DNA of 64,000 bases from Ryuthela nishihirai (Eukaryota > Arthropoda > Arachnida > Araneae > Heptathelidae), in the NCBI GenBank assembly GCA_038380435.1, contig JAWZYU010000024.1:51422613-51486612 (forward strand), in the 5' to 3' direction. Each line of letters opens with the position of its first letter. The first letter of the stretch is position 1. The notes under the pieces are model-generated. The model saw only the letters and a list, made by a program, of their open reading frames with translations, was not told the DNA's origin and did no database searches. The position numbers and the translations under genes were made by a program. Positions 54,541-63,930 of the stretch are shown here, piece by piece.

Positions 54541-55818
54541 TGATGCCGCGGGAATCGAACTCGTAACACTCTAGATACATGCCAGAGAGCACTGAGTGGC
54601 TCAACCTCCTATGATGGATATACTCGAACAGAGTACTGAGTAGATCAACCTCCTACGACTAATATACTCGAACATAGTGTGCGATTAATATACTCGGACT
54701 GAGTGGCTCAACCTCCTTCGACGGATATACTCGGGTATAGCACTGAGTGGCTCAACCTCCTTCGACAGATATACTCGGGTATAGCACTGAGTGGCTCAAC
54801 CTCCTTCGACGGATATACTCGGGTATAGCACTGAGTGGCTCAACCTCCTTCGACGGATATATTCGGGTATAGCACTGAGTGGCTCAACCTCCTTCGACGG
54901 ATATACTCGGGTATAGCACTGAGTGGCTCAACCTCCTTCGACGGATATACTCGGGTATAGCACTGAGTGGCTCAACCTCCTTCGACGGATATACTCGGGT
55001 ATAGCACTGAGTGGCTCAACCTCCTTTGACGGATATACTCGGGTAAGGCACTGAGTGGCTCAACCTCCTTCGACGGATATACTCGAACATAATACTGAGT
55101 GGTTCAGCCTCCTATGATGGATATACTCGAACATAATACTGAGTGGATCAGCCTCCTATGATGGATGTACTCGGATATAGTAATGAGTGGCTCAACCTCC
55201 GTCGACGGATATACTCGGGCATAATACTGAGTGGCTCAACCTCCTTCAACAGATATACTCGGGCATAATACTGAGTGGCTCAACCTCCTTCGACGGATAT
55301 ACTCGGGCATAATCTGAGTGGCTCAACCTCCTTCAACGGATATACTCGGGCATAATACTGAATGGCTCAACCTCCTTCGACGGATATACTCGGGCATAAT
55401 CTGAGTGGCTCAACGTCCTACGACGGATATACTCAGACATAGCACTGAGTGGCCCTTCCTTTTCCCCTTTTATGTGTTTTTTTTTAATTTGGTTGTGGCC
55501 TTTATAGCTTTATTTAACCTTGTTTGGCGCAACAGAGGCGATGTTTCCCTTGCGGCATAAAACCCCGAACACCCAACCAACTGGATGACTCAACCTCCTA
55601 CCCCGAGAATACTCGAACACGACCATGAATGGCTCAACCTTTTGCGCCGAATACAATAGGAAGTGACACTAAGTGACTCAACCTCTTAACCGTGACACTG
55701 AGTGGCATTACCTCTTATTCCAAGTATACCCGGGCATCGCATTGAGTGGCTCAATCTCCTACCCCGATTATGGTACAGAGGGATCAGCTCCTTTCCTTCG
55801 AGTATACTCCACTGAATG
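54541..55818 (-). repeat. 44 bp minisatellite with a tRNA-like head
   Basis: About 19 units of 44 bp, ACTGAGTGGCTCAACCTCCT then TCGACGGATATACTCGGGTA and TAGC, from about 54595 to 55455, with a degenerate edge to 55818. On the minus strand the first unit runs straight into a box-B-like GAGTTCGATTCCCGCGG at 54545-54562, so the unit looks like the amplified 5' half of a tRNA-like element. Each unit contains TATACTCGGGTATA, a small hairpin. Central units are nearly identical; edges are diverged. Confidence 0.88.
55455..55590. repeat. Insertion in the minisatellite edge
   Basis: An unrelated segment interrupts the 44 bp repeat. It has a T-rich start and then GTTTGGCGCAACAGAGGCGA, TTGCGGCATAAAACCCC and CCCAACCAACTGG. 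The layout looks like another short retroposon's 3' end, but no family can be named. Confidence 0.4.
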
Positions 55819-55924
55819 GTTTTTATATCAGTTACAACTTCCGTTCGTCATAGAAGTTTCGGACATTGATGCCCTCTCGTACCACCACAAGCTTGGCAAT
55901 CAGGTGATGTTCGTGAGGGTTGTT

Positions 55925-56353
55925 TTACCTCTGAGCGGCACTTTTTTGCACACCATGGGCTAAATGGCCAGGTCACAAGGGCCCCGAAGGCTCAGAGAAA
56001 GTTGGGGGAGGGGACCCACTGGGAACAGCTGTTGGGAGACAGATGGTAGCCTCCCGTCAAGGCCATCCAGCGTGTTCTTTAACGTGCACAGGCATACCCC
56101 GTGCACGTTAAGTGCAGGGCATACCCCGTGTGCGGTATAGCCATAGTTCTCCCGCATACGGGGCCACGTCTTAACGCCCCATCCGATGGACGGCGGTCTT
56201 CCCAACCCCATCCGTGTCCTCTACCTGCCGAGAGCAGAACGAGGAGTTTTGTGGAGATAAATCTCAACGCTAACCCAGCTGGGACTCGAACCTGAGAACT
56301 ACAGATTACGAGCCTGGCTTACTACCGACTGAGCCACTATCACCTCCAGTGAT
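55925..56353 (-). mobile_element. SINE-A subfamily with altered head
   Basis: Tail and body are normal. A local duplication of GGCATACCCCGTG lies at 56092-56130. The head side carries CTACCTGCCGAGAGCAGAAC, and the 5' end reads GGAGGTGATAGTGGCTCAGTC instead of GGGGCGGGGGTGGCTCAG. The last 153 bp (56201-56353) are repeated at 56738-56890. Confidence 0.88.
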
Positions 56354-56737
56354 GGGGGGCGGGGGTGGCTCAGTCGGTAGCGCGCCATGCTCGTAATCTG
56401 TAGTTCCCAGGTTCGAATCCCAGCTGGGTCAGCGTTGAGATTTATCTCCGCAAAATTCCCCGCCCTGCCCACGGTCAGTAGAGGACACCGAAGGGCTTGG
56501 AAAAGCCGCCATCCGTCGGATGGGACGTTAAGCCGTGGCCCCGTGTGCGGGAGAGCCATACCCTGTGCACGTTAAAGAACACCCTGGATGGCCTTGACGG
56601 GAGACTACCATCTGTCTCCCAACAGCTGTTCCAGTGGGTCCCCTCCCCCAACCTTCTCTGAGCCTTCGGGGTCCATGTGACCTGGCCATTTAGCCCATGG
56701 TGTGCACAAAAAGTGCCGTAAAACAACCCAACCCAAT
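56354..56737 (+). mobile_element. SINE-A flanked by a 153 bp direct repeat
   Basis: A full-length copy (GGGGGGCGGGGGTGGCTCAG to CAACCCAACCCAAT, small deletion before GTAAAACAACC). It sits exactly between the repeats 56201-56353 and 56738-56890 with no extra bases. Confidence 0.93.
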
Positions 56738-56890
56738 CCCAACCCCATCCGTGTCCTCTACCTGCCGAGAGCAGAACGAGGAGTTTTGTGGAGATAAATC
56801 TCAACGCTGGCCCAGGTGGAACTCGAACCTGGGAACTGCAGATTACGAGCCTGGCTCACTACCGACTGAGCCACTATCACCCCCAGTGAT
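56738..56890 (-). repeat. Second copy of the 153 bp direct repeat
   Basis: The same length as 56201-56353 with 8 differences by eye (about 5%). It is the head portion of the altered SINE-A subfamily plus CCAGTGAT. It is best explained as target-site duplication of the SINE at 56354. Confidence 0.85.
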
Positions 56891-57634
56891 ATTCGAATCC
56901 ACTAGCGAAATGCTCTGAGCCGTTGCACCCGCCACCAAATGAATCACGTCGCCTCCTGGATTCTTACAAAAGAGCTTAAATTAGTTTATTTCTTTTTTCT
57001 TGTATTCGCCGAAATTCATGCAGAAGAGAAAAATCCAAACAATCCCATCCCAAAAAAATTCCGTTGTTGTTTAACGATTTGTTTAATCTTCACTTAAAAG
57101 CAAAAGATAAAAGCGTTAAAAGGAAAAAAAAACGGGGTTGTTGGGGGGGGAGTTGAAGACATCCCCCACGCTGAATTTCCTAAACTTCATTAATTATTTC
57201 GACCGAGTGAACAACAGAACGAAAAAAAATAGCCAAAAAATAACAAATGCGAACGAAAAAGAACTCACGTGACATGAGTGACGTTTACAGATCAGGAGCA
57301 TATTATTGATGTGCTGGGCGAAAATTCATCACAAGGGTCTCTCAGTTTTTTTTTTTCTATGATCTTATTTGTCTCTGTTCCATCACCTGAGAAAAAAATT
57401 TTCTACAAACGTTTAGAAAAAATAAGTACAAAAAACCTTCCTCTTTTACCATAAGAAGAGAGGTGTCGCATCAGGTGACATCTGAGCTGTGACTCTGACA
57501 GATTCTTAGCAGTGCAACTCTTCGGTAAGTATTCTTTCTTCTGCGCAGAATCCCTTCTCTCAAAGAAAAAAAGGACCGAAATCGACTGGATATTTTTATT
57601 TGTTTCTGTTTCTTTGACTCTGAGATTTTTTTTG
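56891..57634. other. Unique sequence, no gene identified
   Basis: AT-rich with a G8 run at 57144-57151. The minus frame at 57403-57654 is unrecognised. Confidence 0.45.
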
Positions 57635-57838
57635 CTTGGCCGGGTGGTTAGCACGCTTGGCTACTGATCTAAGGGATCGAGCCCGGATTAGGCATGGATG
57701 TGTGTGTGTGTCGTTTTTCTGCTGAGGTCCTGACATCCTCTCAGATCTCCTACTGTGGCATATAAACTGACAGGCTCCTGTCAGACCTCTGTGGCAAGCA
57801 GCTGCTTGAGGGGGTATTTATTTATTTATTTTTTTTTT
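57635..57838 (+). mobile_element. SINE-B
   Basis: CTTGGCCGGGTGGTTAGCAC to GCTGCTTGAGGGGGTATTTA with an (ATTT)n and T-run tail. Box B is partly deleted (AGGGATCGAGCCCGG). Confidence 0.92.
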
Positions 57839-58061
57839 TTACTGTTCATGGTTTTGGAAGATAAGCGTTTTTAGACGAATATTCAAGTGTTACTTCTCTT
57901 TTAACTAATGCGTGTTCAAATTTAAATTTTAAACTTTTCCTGACAATGCTCAGTAACGATGCTGATCAGAGATATACAAATTAAGGTCCAGAATGCATCA
58001 GTTTTGAGATTTTATTCCGGATTCAAAAGGTGCCTTCCCTCCACGATGACGGATGGAGGAA

Positions 58062-58150
58062 GCTCGCTGGATAGTGCGATAAGTTCATAATTCTGACTGA
58101 TCCTGGTTCGAGTCAGAACCGTGCAAGCGTTGAGGTTTATCTCCGCTACA
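58062..58150 (+). mobile_element. SINE-A head relic
   Basis: GATAGTGCGATAAGTTCATAA, then TGGTTCGAGTC and GCGTTGAGGTTTATCTCCGC. A diverged copy cut off by the MITE-1 that follows. Confidence 0.65.
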
Positions 58151-58154
58151 TCAG

Positions 58155-58792
58155 TACAGTCGCTCAAAAAAGTATCCGAACACTATGGTTGATTACAGAA
58201 TTCAGAAAAAATATCTGGCAACGATTTTTTTTAGAAATTAGTGATCTGGCAACCTTCGTGTCACGTGATTAGAGAATTCAGGAAAAATATCTGGAGCGTG
58301 TACAGCAACTGTACACGCTCCAGTTACTGTTCACAGCAAACTGGAGCGTGTGCAGTTACTGCACACGCTCCAGTTGCAGTTACTGCACACGCTCCAGTTT
58401 GCTGTGAACGGTAACTGCACACGCTCAATATTTCCGTGAGTGAGCCCACACGATCCAGGTCTTTTTGAGCTCACACGATCCAATGTGCTGTGAACATTAA
58501 CCGCAACCGCTCCAGTTTGCTGTGAACGGTAACTGCACACGCTCCATATTCATTGCATTATATATTCATACGCATTATATATATTAAAAAATATCCGAAC
58601 ACTACGGTTAATTACAGAATTCAGAAAAAATATCTGGAAACGATTTTTTTTAGACATTAATGATCTGGCAAACTTCGTGTCACGTGACACGAAGGTTGCC
58701 AGATCATTAATGTCTAAAAAAAATCGTTGCCAGATATTTTTCTGAATTCTGTAATCTACCGTAGTGTTCGGATACTTTTTAGAGCGACTGTA
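58155..58792 (-). mobile_element. MITE-1 long form, longest copy
   Basis: 638 bp, reverse orientation to the copies at 44.4 and 51.5 kb. TACAGTCGCTCAAAAAAGTA to TTAGAGCGACTGTA, TA at both ends. The core palindrome is expanded by a repeated CACGCTCCAGTTGCAGTTACTG. Full left palindrome and ATATATAATGCG linker are present. Confidence 0.95.
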
Positions 58793-59042
58793 ACTACATA
58801 TATTTGACGTTCCCTGCGGATAAGCTACGTAAGCTTCGAGGGGATTTTATTAACGTTATTTTAAGTGCTTACTCTTTTTTCTCTATTAATTGCATGTGCT
58901 ATTTGTATAAGAGTATGTAGCACTTGTTCTAAAAGTCAAGCCATCAAAGCTTGCTATGGTAAACTCTGTAAATGCAAAGGAAGTAAATAATTGTGAATGG
59001 AATAAAAATAGAAATTGTAATTCAGATGAAAGCGAGTCATTG
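58793..59042. other. Unique spacer
   Basis: No recognisable element. Confidence 0.4.
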
Positions 59043-59098
59043 TAGCCTGGCCATTTAGCCCATTGTGTGCAAAAAAGTGCAGCTCAGAGGTAAAACAG
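59043..59098 (+). mobile_element. SINE-A 3'-end scrap
   Basis: TAGCCTGGCCATTTAGCCCA to CAGAGGTAAAACAG; only the last 55 bp of the family. Confidence 0.8.
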
Positions 59099-59165
59099 AA
59101 TATCCCAAACCACGTGTTTGTGTGTAGTATGCTATATGTGGCGATGGATTCAAGTAACGTGGACA

Positions 59166-59550
59166 TTGGATTGTTTTACCTCTGAGCGGCACTTTTTTGC
59201 ACACCATGGGCTAAATGGCCAGGCCATAACGACCCCGAAGGCTCAGAGAAGGTTGGGGGAGGGGACCCACTGGAACAGTTGTTGGGAGACAGATGGTAGC
59301 CTCCAGTCAAGGCCATCCAACGTGTTCTTTAACGTGCACAGGGTATGGCTCTCCCGCACACGGGGTCACGGCTTAACGTCCCATCCGAATGACGACGGCC
59401 TTTTCAAGCCCATCGGTGTCCCCTACTGACCATGGGCAGGGCGGGGAAATTTTGCGGAGATAAATCTCAACGCTGACCCACCTGGGACTCGAACCTGGGA
59501 ACTACAGATTACGAGCCTGGCGCGCTACCGACTGAACCACCCCCGCCCCT
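59166..59550 (-). mobile_element. SINE-A, full length, 13 bp TSD
   Basis: The perfect TSD is AGTAACGTGGACA (59153-59165, 59551-59563). Confidence 0.97.
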
Positions 59551-59659
59551 AGTAACGTGGACAATTCGTTTCTTCCTGTCATTGATTTATTTCGCGTAGT
59601 AAATCTGCATCTTTTCAGTGCAGAATATTTTCTCTTGTGTGAAACCACCATCCTGTTTT

Positions 59660-59822
59660 GGACGGTAGGGGACACCGATGGGCTTGGAAAGGCCGCCGTC
59701 CGTCGGATGGAACGTTAAGCCGTGGCTAGTGTGCTGGAGAGAGCCATACCCTGTGCACGTTAAAAAACACGCTGGAGGGCCTTGACGGGAGGCTACCATC
59801 TGTTTCTTAGCAGCTATCGAAT
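59660..59822 (+). mobile_element. SINE-A middle fragment
   Basis: GACGGTAGGGGACACCGATG to AGCAGCTATCGAATGG. Head and 3' end are both absent. Confidence 0.85.
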
Positions 59823-59867
59823 GGTGAGCATTTTGTTTGTATTAAAAAACATATAAAGGACATTACG

Positions 59868-60094
59868 GGTTGGGTTATTTTACCTCTGAGTGGCGTTTTT
59901 TTGCACACCATGGCTAAATGGTGAGTTCACAAGGACCCCGAAGGTTTAGAGAATGTTGGAGGAGGGGACCCACTGGAATAAATAAAGACCAGTGGGTCCC
60001 CTCCCCCAACATTCTGGTTGGGGGAGTCTTGTTGGGGGATTTGTTGGAAGTTGGGGGATTCCTGATGGGAGGCTACCATCTGTCTCACAACAGT
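59868..60094. repeat. Rearranged SINE-A pieces forming an inverted repeat
   Basis: A minus-strand tail piece (59868-59971) ends GAATGTTGGAGGAGGGGACCCACTGG-like. After 14 bp the plus-strand counterpart CCAGTGGGTCCCCTCCCCCAACATTC (about 59990-60015) follows. Then come GTTGGGGGA words and a further plus scrap (GATGGGAGGCTACCATCTGT, 60064-60094). Confidence 0.75.
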
Positions 60095-60116
60095 TACGGT
60101 CATAACCAGTAGGTCT

Positions 60117-60437
60117 CTACCCTAGGTCATAAAATGATGGTTGGGGGAGGAGACCCACTGGAACAGCTGTTGTGAGACAGATGGTAGCCTCCCATCAAGG
60201 CCATCCAGTATGTTCTTTAACGTGCACAGGGTATGGCTCTCCCACACACGGGAACCATGGTTTAACGTCCCATCCGACGGACGGCGACCTTTCCAAACCT
60301 ATCGGTGTCCCCCTACTGACCGTGGGCAGGGCGGGGAAATTTGCGGAGATAAATTTCAACGCTGACCCAGCTAGGACTCGAACCTGGGAAATGCAGATTA
60401 CGAGCCAGGCGCGCTACCGACTGAGCTACCCCAGCCC
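60117..60437 (-). mobile_element. SINE-A with replaced 3' end
   Basis: The head and body are complete. The 3' end is replaced by CTACCCTAGGTCATAAAATG (60117-60136) at the same point as in 10411-10721. Confidence 0.87.
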
Positions 60438-60682
60438 CACAAAGGACGTTATGAAAGTCTATGCTCAAAATTTCAAGCCGATAGGATTGAAAATGGCTGA
60501 GATGCAGAGATAATGACCAAAAGACGGAATAAGCATTTTAGTGTTTGAGATAATTTGGAAAATAACAAGATAAATTGTGAATGGATAAAAAAAGATTATA
60601 AATTTCAAACAATTATAATGAATCTCTCCGATAAATTTTCCGTTTTTGCAGCATGTGATCAACAAATTTATTTCAAATCGTC
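60438..60682. other. AT-rich unique spacer
   Basis: No recognisable element. Confidence 0.4.
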
Positions 60683-61061
60683 AACACCCTTGTATATTTT
60701 TTAAACAATGTGTATTTTGATTCATCACATCACCATATGTAGTCCTATAATGTAGATAATACTTAAACATTTATTTCTATTATTATTACTGGTGTACTTC
60801 TATACTAATATTTTTATTAATGTTTATTTAGAAATATATCTTATTCAGAAGAAATATTATTTGGATTGATTAGAAATTATCATAATGCTAATAAATAAGA
60901 ATAATTATTCTTCTAAATCATGTATATTTATAAATAAGCATTATTATTAAAGTTCACCACTGATAATAATAGAAAGAAGTGCACAAGAATTATCTACGTT
61001 ACAGGTCTACTTATGCTGACGTCATAACCTGGTCCACGGGCCTTCTGTTGTAGGAGGTGTT
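60683..61061. mobile_element. MITE-2 copy 2
   Basis: Homologous to 9458-9829. The inner inverted repeat CTATTATTATTACTGGTG faces CACCACTGATAATAATAG. The right end reads TGACGTCATAAC, then GGGCCTTCTGTTGTAGGAGG and TGTT. The left outer arm (AACACCCTTGTAT) is decayed. Confidence 0.68.
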
Positions 61062-61248
61062 GTTTAATCTCAGATGACACATAAGATTCTCGATGCGATC
61101 CGCCGCACGATCACCCATTGTCCCTTGCAGTGATGCCAACACTTTGTAAGGAATAACAGAAGATAGTCTTCAGATGCCATCTCCTAATATTAAACTTAAG
61201 AAAACTCTTTATTTATTCTTGGAACAAGAAAACTCCACGCTCAAAGAG
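61062..61248. other. Unique spacer
   Basis: Nothing recognisable. Confidence 0.4.
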
Positions 61249-61999
61249 GGGTGAGGGTTGACTCATTCGGTAGCGCGCCAGGTTCGTAATCTGCAGTTCC
61301 CAGGTTCGAGTCCCCACTAGGACAGCGTTGAGATTTATCTCCGCAAAACTCCCCGCCCGTCCGTCGGAAAGGACGTTAAGTCATGCTCCTGTGCACGTTA
61401 AGTCCTGCTCCTGGGCATGTTAAGTCATGCTCCTGTGCACGTTAAGTCCTGCTCCTGGGCATGTTAAGTCATGCTCCTGTGCACGTTAAAACACCCGCTG
61501 GATGGGTTGGGTTGTTTTACCTCTGAGCGGCACTTTTTTGCACACCATGGGCTAAATGGTCAGGTCACAAGGACCCCTAAGGTTCAGAGAAAGTTGGGGG
61601 AAGGGACCCACTGGAACAGCTATTGGGAGACAGAGGTAGCCTCCCGCCAAGGACATCCAACGTGTTCTTTAACTTGCACAGGGTATGGCTCTCTCATACA
61701 CGGGGAAACAACTAACTGTCCCATCCGACGGAAGGCGGCCTTTCCAAGCTCATTGGTGTCCTCTACTGACCGTGGGCAGGGCGTGGAATTTTGCGGAGAT
61801 AAATCTCAATGCTGACCCAGCTGCGACTCGAACCTGGGAACTACAGATTACGAGCCTGGCGCGCTACCGACTGAGCCACCCCCGCCCCACATCCTGGAGG
61901 CCTTGGCGTGAGGCTACCATTGTCTCCTAGCTGTCCAGTGGGTCCCCCCCCTCTTTCTTCTCTGAGCCATCGGGTTCCTTGTGACCTGGCCATTTATTA
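61249..61999 (+). mobile_element. SINE-A with internal 22 bp repeats, split by another SINE-A
   Basis: The head and early body (61249-61372) run into five ~22 bp units, GTTAAGTCATGCTCCTGTGC-AC alternating with GTTAAGTCCTGCTCCTGGGC-AT (61373-61489). The copy breaks at GCTGGATGG (61505) and resumes at 61887 (CATCCTGGAGGCCTTGGCG) to GACCTGGCCATTTA. Confidence 0.85.
61506..61886 (-). mobile_element. SINE-A inserted in a SINE-A
   Basis: A full-length copy, tail TTGGGTTG to head GGGGCGGGGGTGGCTCAG. The flanks CACCCGCTGGATGG and CACATCCTGGAGG suggest a diverged TSD. Confidence 0.92.
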
Positions 62000-62612
62000 A
62001 AATCAAAATAATTCCGACAAACAAACGGGTTTTAAATTTTAGATTTACATAAAAAAATTTGTTGATGAAATCTTGTCATTATTTTACAATAATCTTGTAT
62101 TTTTCAGTGAAAGTTAGGCCTAACCACGGCCTAACTGTTCTGAACATTTTCAAGCACAACTGGCCTCTAAGGAGCTTTTGATTTTAATGTGATAATTATT
62201 ACTTCGTCCAAAATATTTCTTTAACGAAAACTGAGACAATCACCTAAAAAATAATGTAAAAAATAATGTGGAGCATAAATATTCTTCGCTAATGTGTCCT
62301 TCATTTACAACTTAGAGCTCTCATGAATACTGCATAAGGTAAAAGAGAAATTAAAAGAGAAAAAAAAATTAATGAATTTAAAAAAACTGGTTTGAGTATA
62401 AGAGAAAAAAAACACACCTATGTTTATAAACGGTCGAATATGGAAAATAAATATGATTTATGGCATGTCAACGTCTGATTTTCTTTTCTTGGCCTCTCAT
62501 CTAATCGATTAACAGTGACTTAAGAAAGAAGCGAAACGGAATCTGGACTTAGAAAACAAAAGGTGGCATTAAATTAAGAAATTTTAAAGTTCTTTTTCCC
62601 ACTGTTTTCGTA
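62000..62612. other. AT-rich unique sequence
   Basis: No recognisable element or frame. A local palindromic word, GCCTAACCACGGCCTAAC, lies near 62118. Confidence 0.45.
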
Positions 62613-62625
62613 CAAATTCAAGAAG

Positions 62626-63145
62626 TTGGGTTGTTTTACCTCTGAGCGGCACTTTTTTTGCACACCATGGGCTAAATGGCCAGGTCACATAGACCCCGAA
62701 GGCTCAGAGAAGGTTGGGGGAGGGACTGGAACAGTCTGTTGCACTGGAACATCTGTTGGAACTAGAATGAACTATGGGCTAAATGACCAGGTCACATGGA
62801 CCCCGAAGGCTCAGAGAAGGTTGGGGGAGGGACTGGAACAGTCTGTTCCACTGGAACATCTGAACCACTTCAATAGCTGTTGGGAGACAGATGGTAGCCT
62901 CCCGTCGAGGCCATCCAGCGTGTTCTTTAGCGTGCACAGTGTATGTCTCTCCCGCACACGGAGCCACGGCTTAACGTCCCATCCGACGGACGGCGGCCTT
63001 TCCAAGCCTATCGGTGTCCTCTACTGACTGTGGGCAGGGCGGGGAATTTTGCAGAGATAAATCTCAACGCTGACCTAGCTGGGACTCGAACCTGGGAACT
63101 ACAGATTACGAGCCTGGCGCGCTACAGACTGAGCCACCCCCGCCC
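62626..63145 (-). mobile_element. SINE-A with a 107 bp internal tandem duplication, TSD
   Basis: 520 bp. The 3' region GGGCTAAATG to GGAACATCTG repeats with a 107 bp period (62669 and 62776) and contains a new phrase, GGGACTGGAACAGTCTGTT. The perfect TSD CAAATTCAAGAAG (62613-62625, 63146-63158) shows the enlarged form inserted whole or was enlarged afterwards. Confidence 0.94.
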
Positions 63146-63164
63146 CAAATTCAAGAAGAAAACA

Positions 63165-63397
63165 AATTGGGGTGTGACACTTTTTTGCACACAATGGGCT
63201 AAATGCTCAGGTCACAAGGACCCCGAGAGCTAAGAGAAGGTTGGGGGAGGAGACCCACGGGGGAGCTGTTGGGAGACCGATGGTAGCCTCCATCAAAGCC
63301 ATACAGCGTGTCTTTAAAGTGCTTTAACTGCGACCCGAACCTGGGAACTACAGACTACGAGCTAGGCGCGCTACCGACTGAGCCATCCCCGGCCCCC
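63165..63397 (-). mobile_element. SINE-A, internally deleted
   Basis: The 3' part (GACACTTTTTTGCACACAAT to GTGTCTTTAAAGTG) joins directly to the head (TGCGACCCGAACCTGGGAAC to GAGCCATCCCCGGCC). About 150 bp of middle are missing. Confidence 0.85.
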
Positions 63398-63448
63398 ACT
63401 GAGAGCTATCACACACGAATAATGTATTAGCTACGTATTTAAATATTG

Positions 63449-63669
63449 TACAGTCGCTCAAAAAAGTATCCGAACACTATGGTTGATTACAGAATTCAGG
63501 AGAAATATCTGGCAACGATTTTTTTAGAAATTAGTGATCTGGCAACCTTCGTGTCAGGTGACATGAAGGTTGCCAGATCACTAATTTCTAAAAAAAATCG
63601 TTGGCAGATATTTTTATTCTGAATTCTGTAATCAACCATAGTGTTCGGATACTTTTTTGAGCGACTGTA
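63449..63669. mobile_element. MITE-1, short form, left part of composite
   Basis: 221 bp palindrome, TACAGTCGCTCAAAAAAGTA to TTTTTTGAGCGACTGTA. The centre reads CTTCGTGTCAGGTGACATGA. Confidence 0.95.
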
Positions 63670-63930
63670 GGTGGTCATATTATTTTGATACTAGATCGTG
63701 TGGGCTCACTCACGGAAATATTGTGCGTGTGCAGTAACTGCACACGCTCCAGTTTGCTGTGAACCGTAACTGGAGCGAGTACAGTTGCTGTACACGCTCC
63801 AGATATTTTCCCTGAATTCTGTAATCACGTGACACGAAGGTTGCCAGATCACTAATTTCTAAAAAAAATCGTTGCCAGATATTTTTTCTGAATTCTGTAA
63901 TCAACTGTCGGAAACGTTTTTTGAGCGACA
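63670..63930 (+). mobile_element. MITE-1 long-form portion joined by the shared linker
   Basis: Directly after the short form comes GGTGGTCATATTATTTTGAT-ACTAGATCGTG, then the core (CTCACTCACGGAAATATT, palindromes) and a right arm ending TTTTTTGAGCGACA. This is the reverse complement of the arrangement at 28345-29003. The right terminus is damaged (GACACGTC instead of GACTGTA). Confidence 0.9.

Noticed and set aside
54595..55455. CRISPR-like or tRNA gene cluster at the 44 bp repeat
   Set aside because: There are no spacers between units, and only the terminal unit has a box-B-like word. No unit forms a full cloverleaf.
8884..58540. Repeated frames reading CSYRSQQTGAVAVNVHSTLDRV
   Set aside because: They are translations of the MITE-1 core palindromes.
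7555..63027. Repeated ~87-codon frames reading GCFTSERHFFAHHGLNGQVTWTPKAQRRLGE
   Set aside because: This peptide recurs wherever the minus sense of SINE-A lies. It is a translation of the SINE 3' half and not a protein family.
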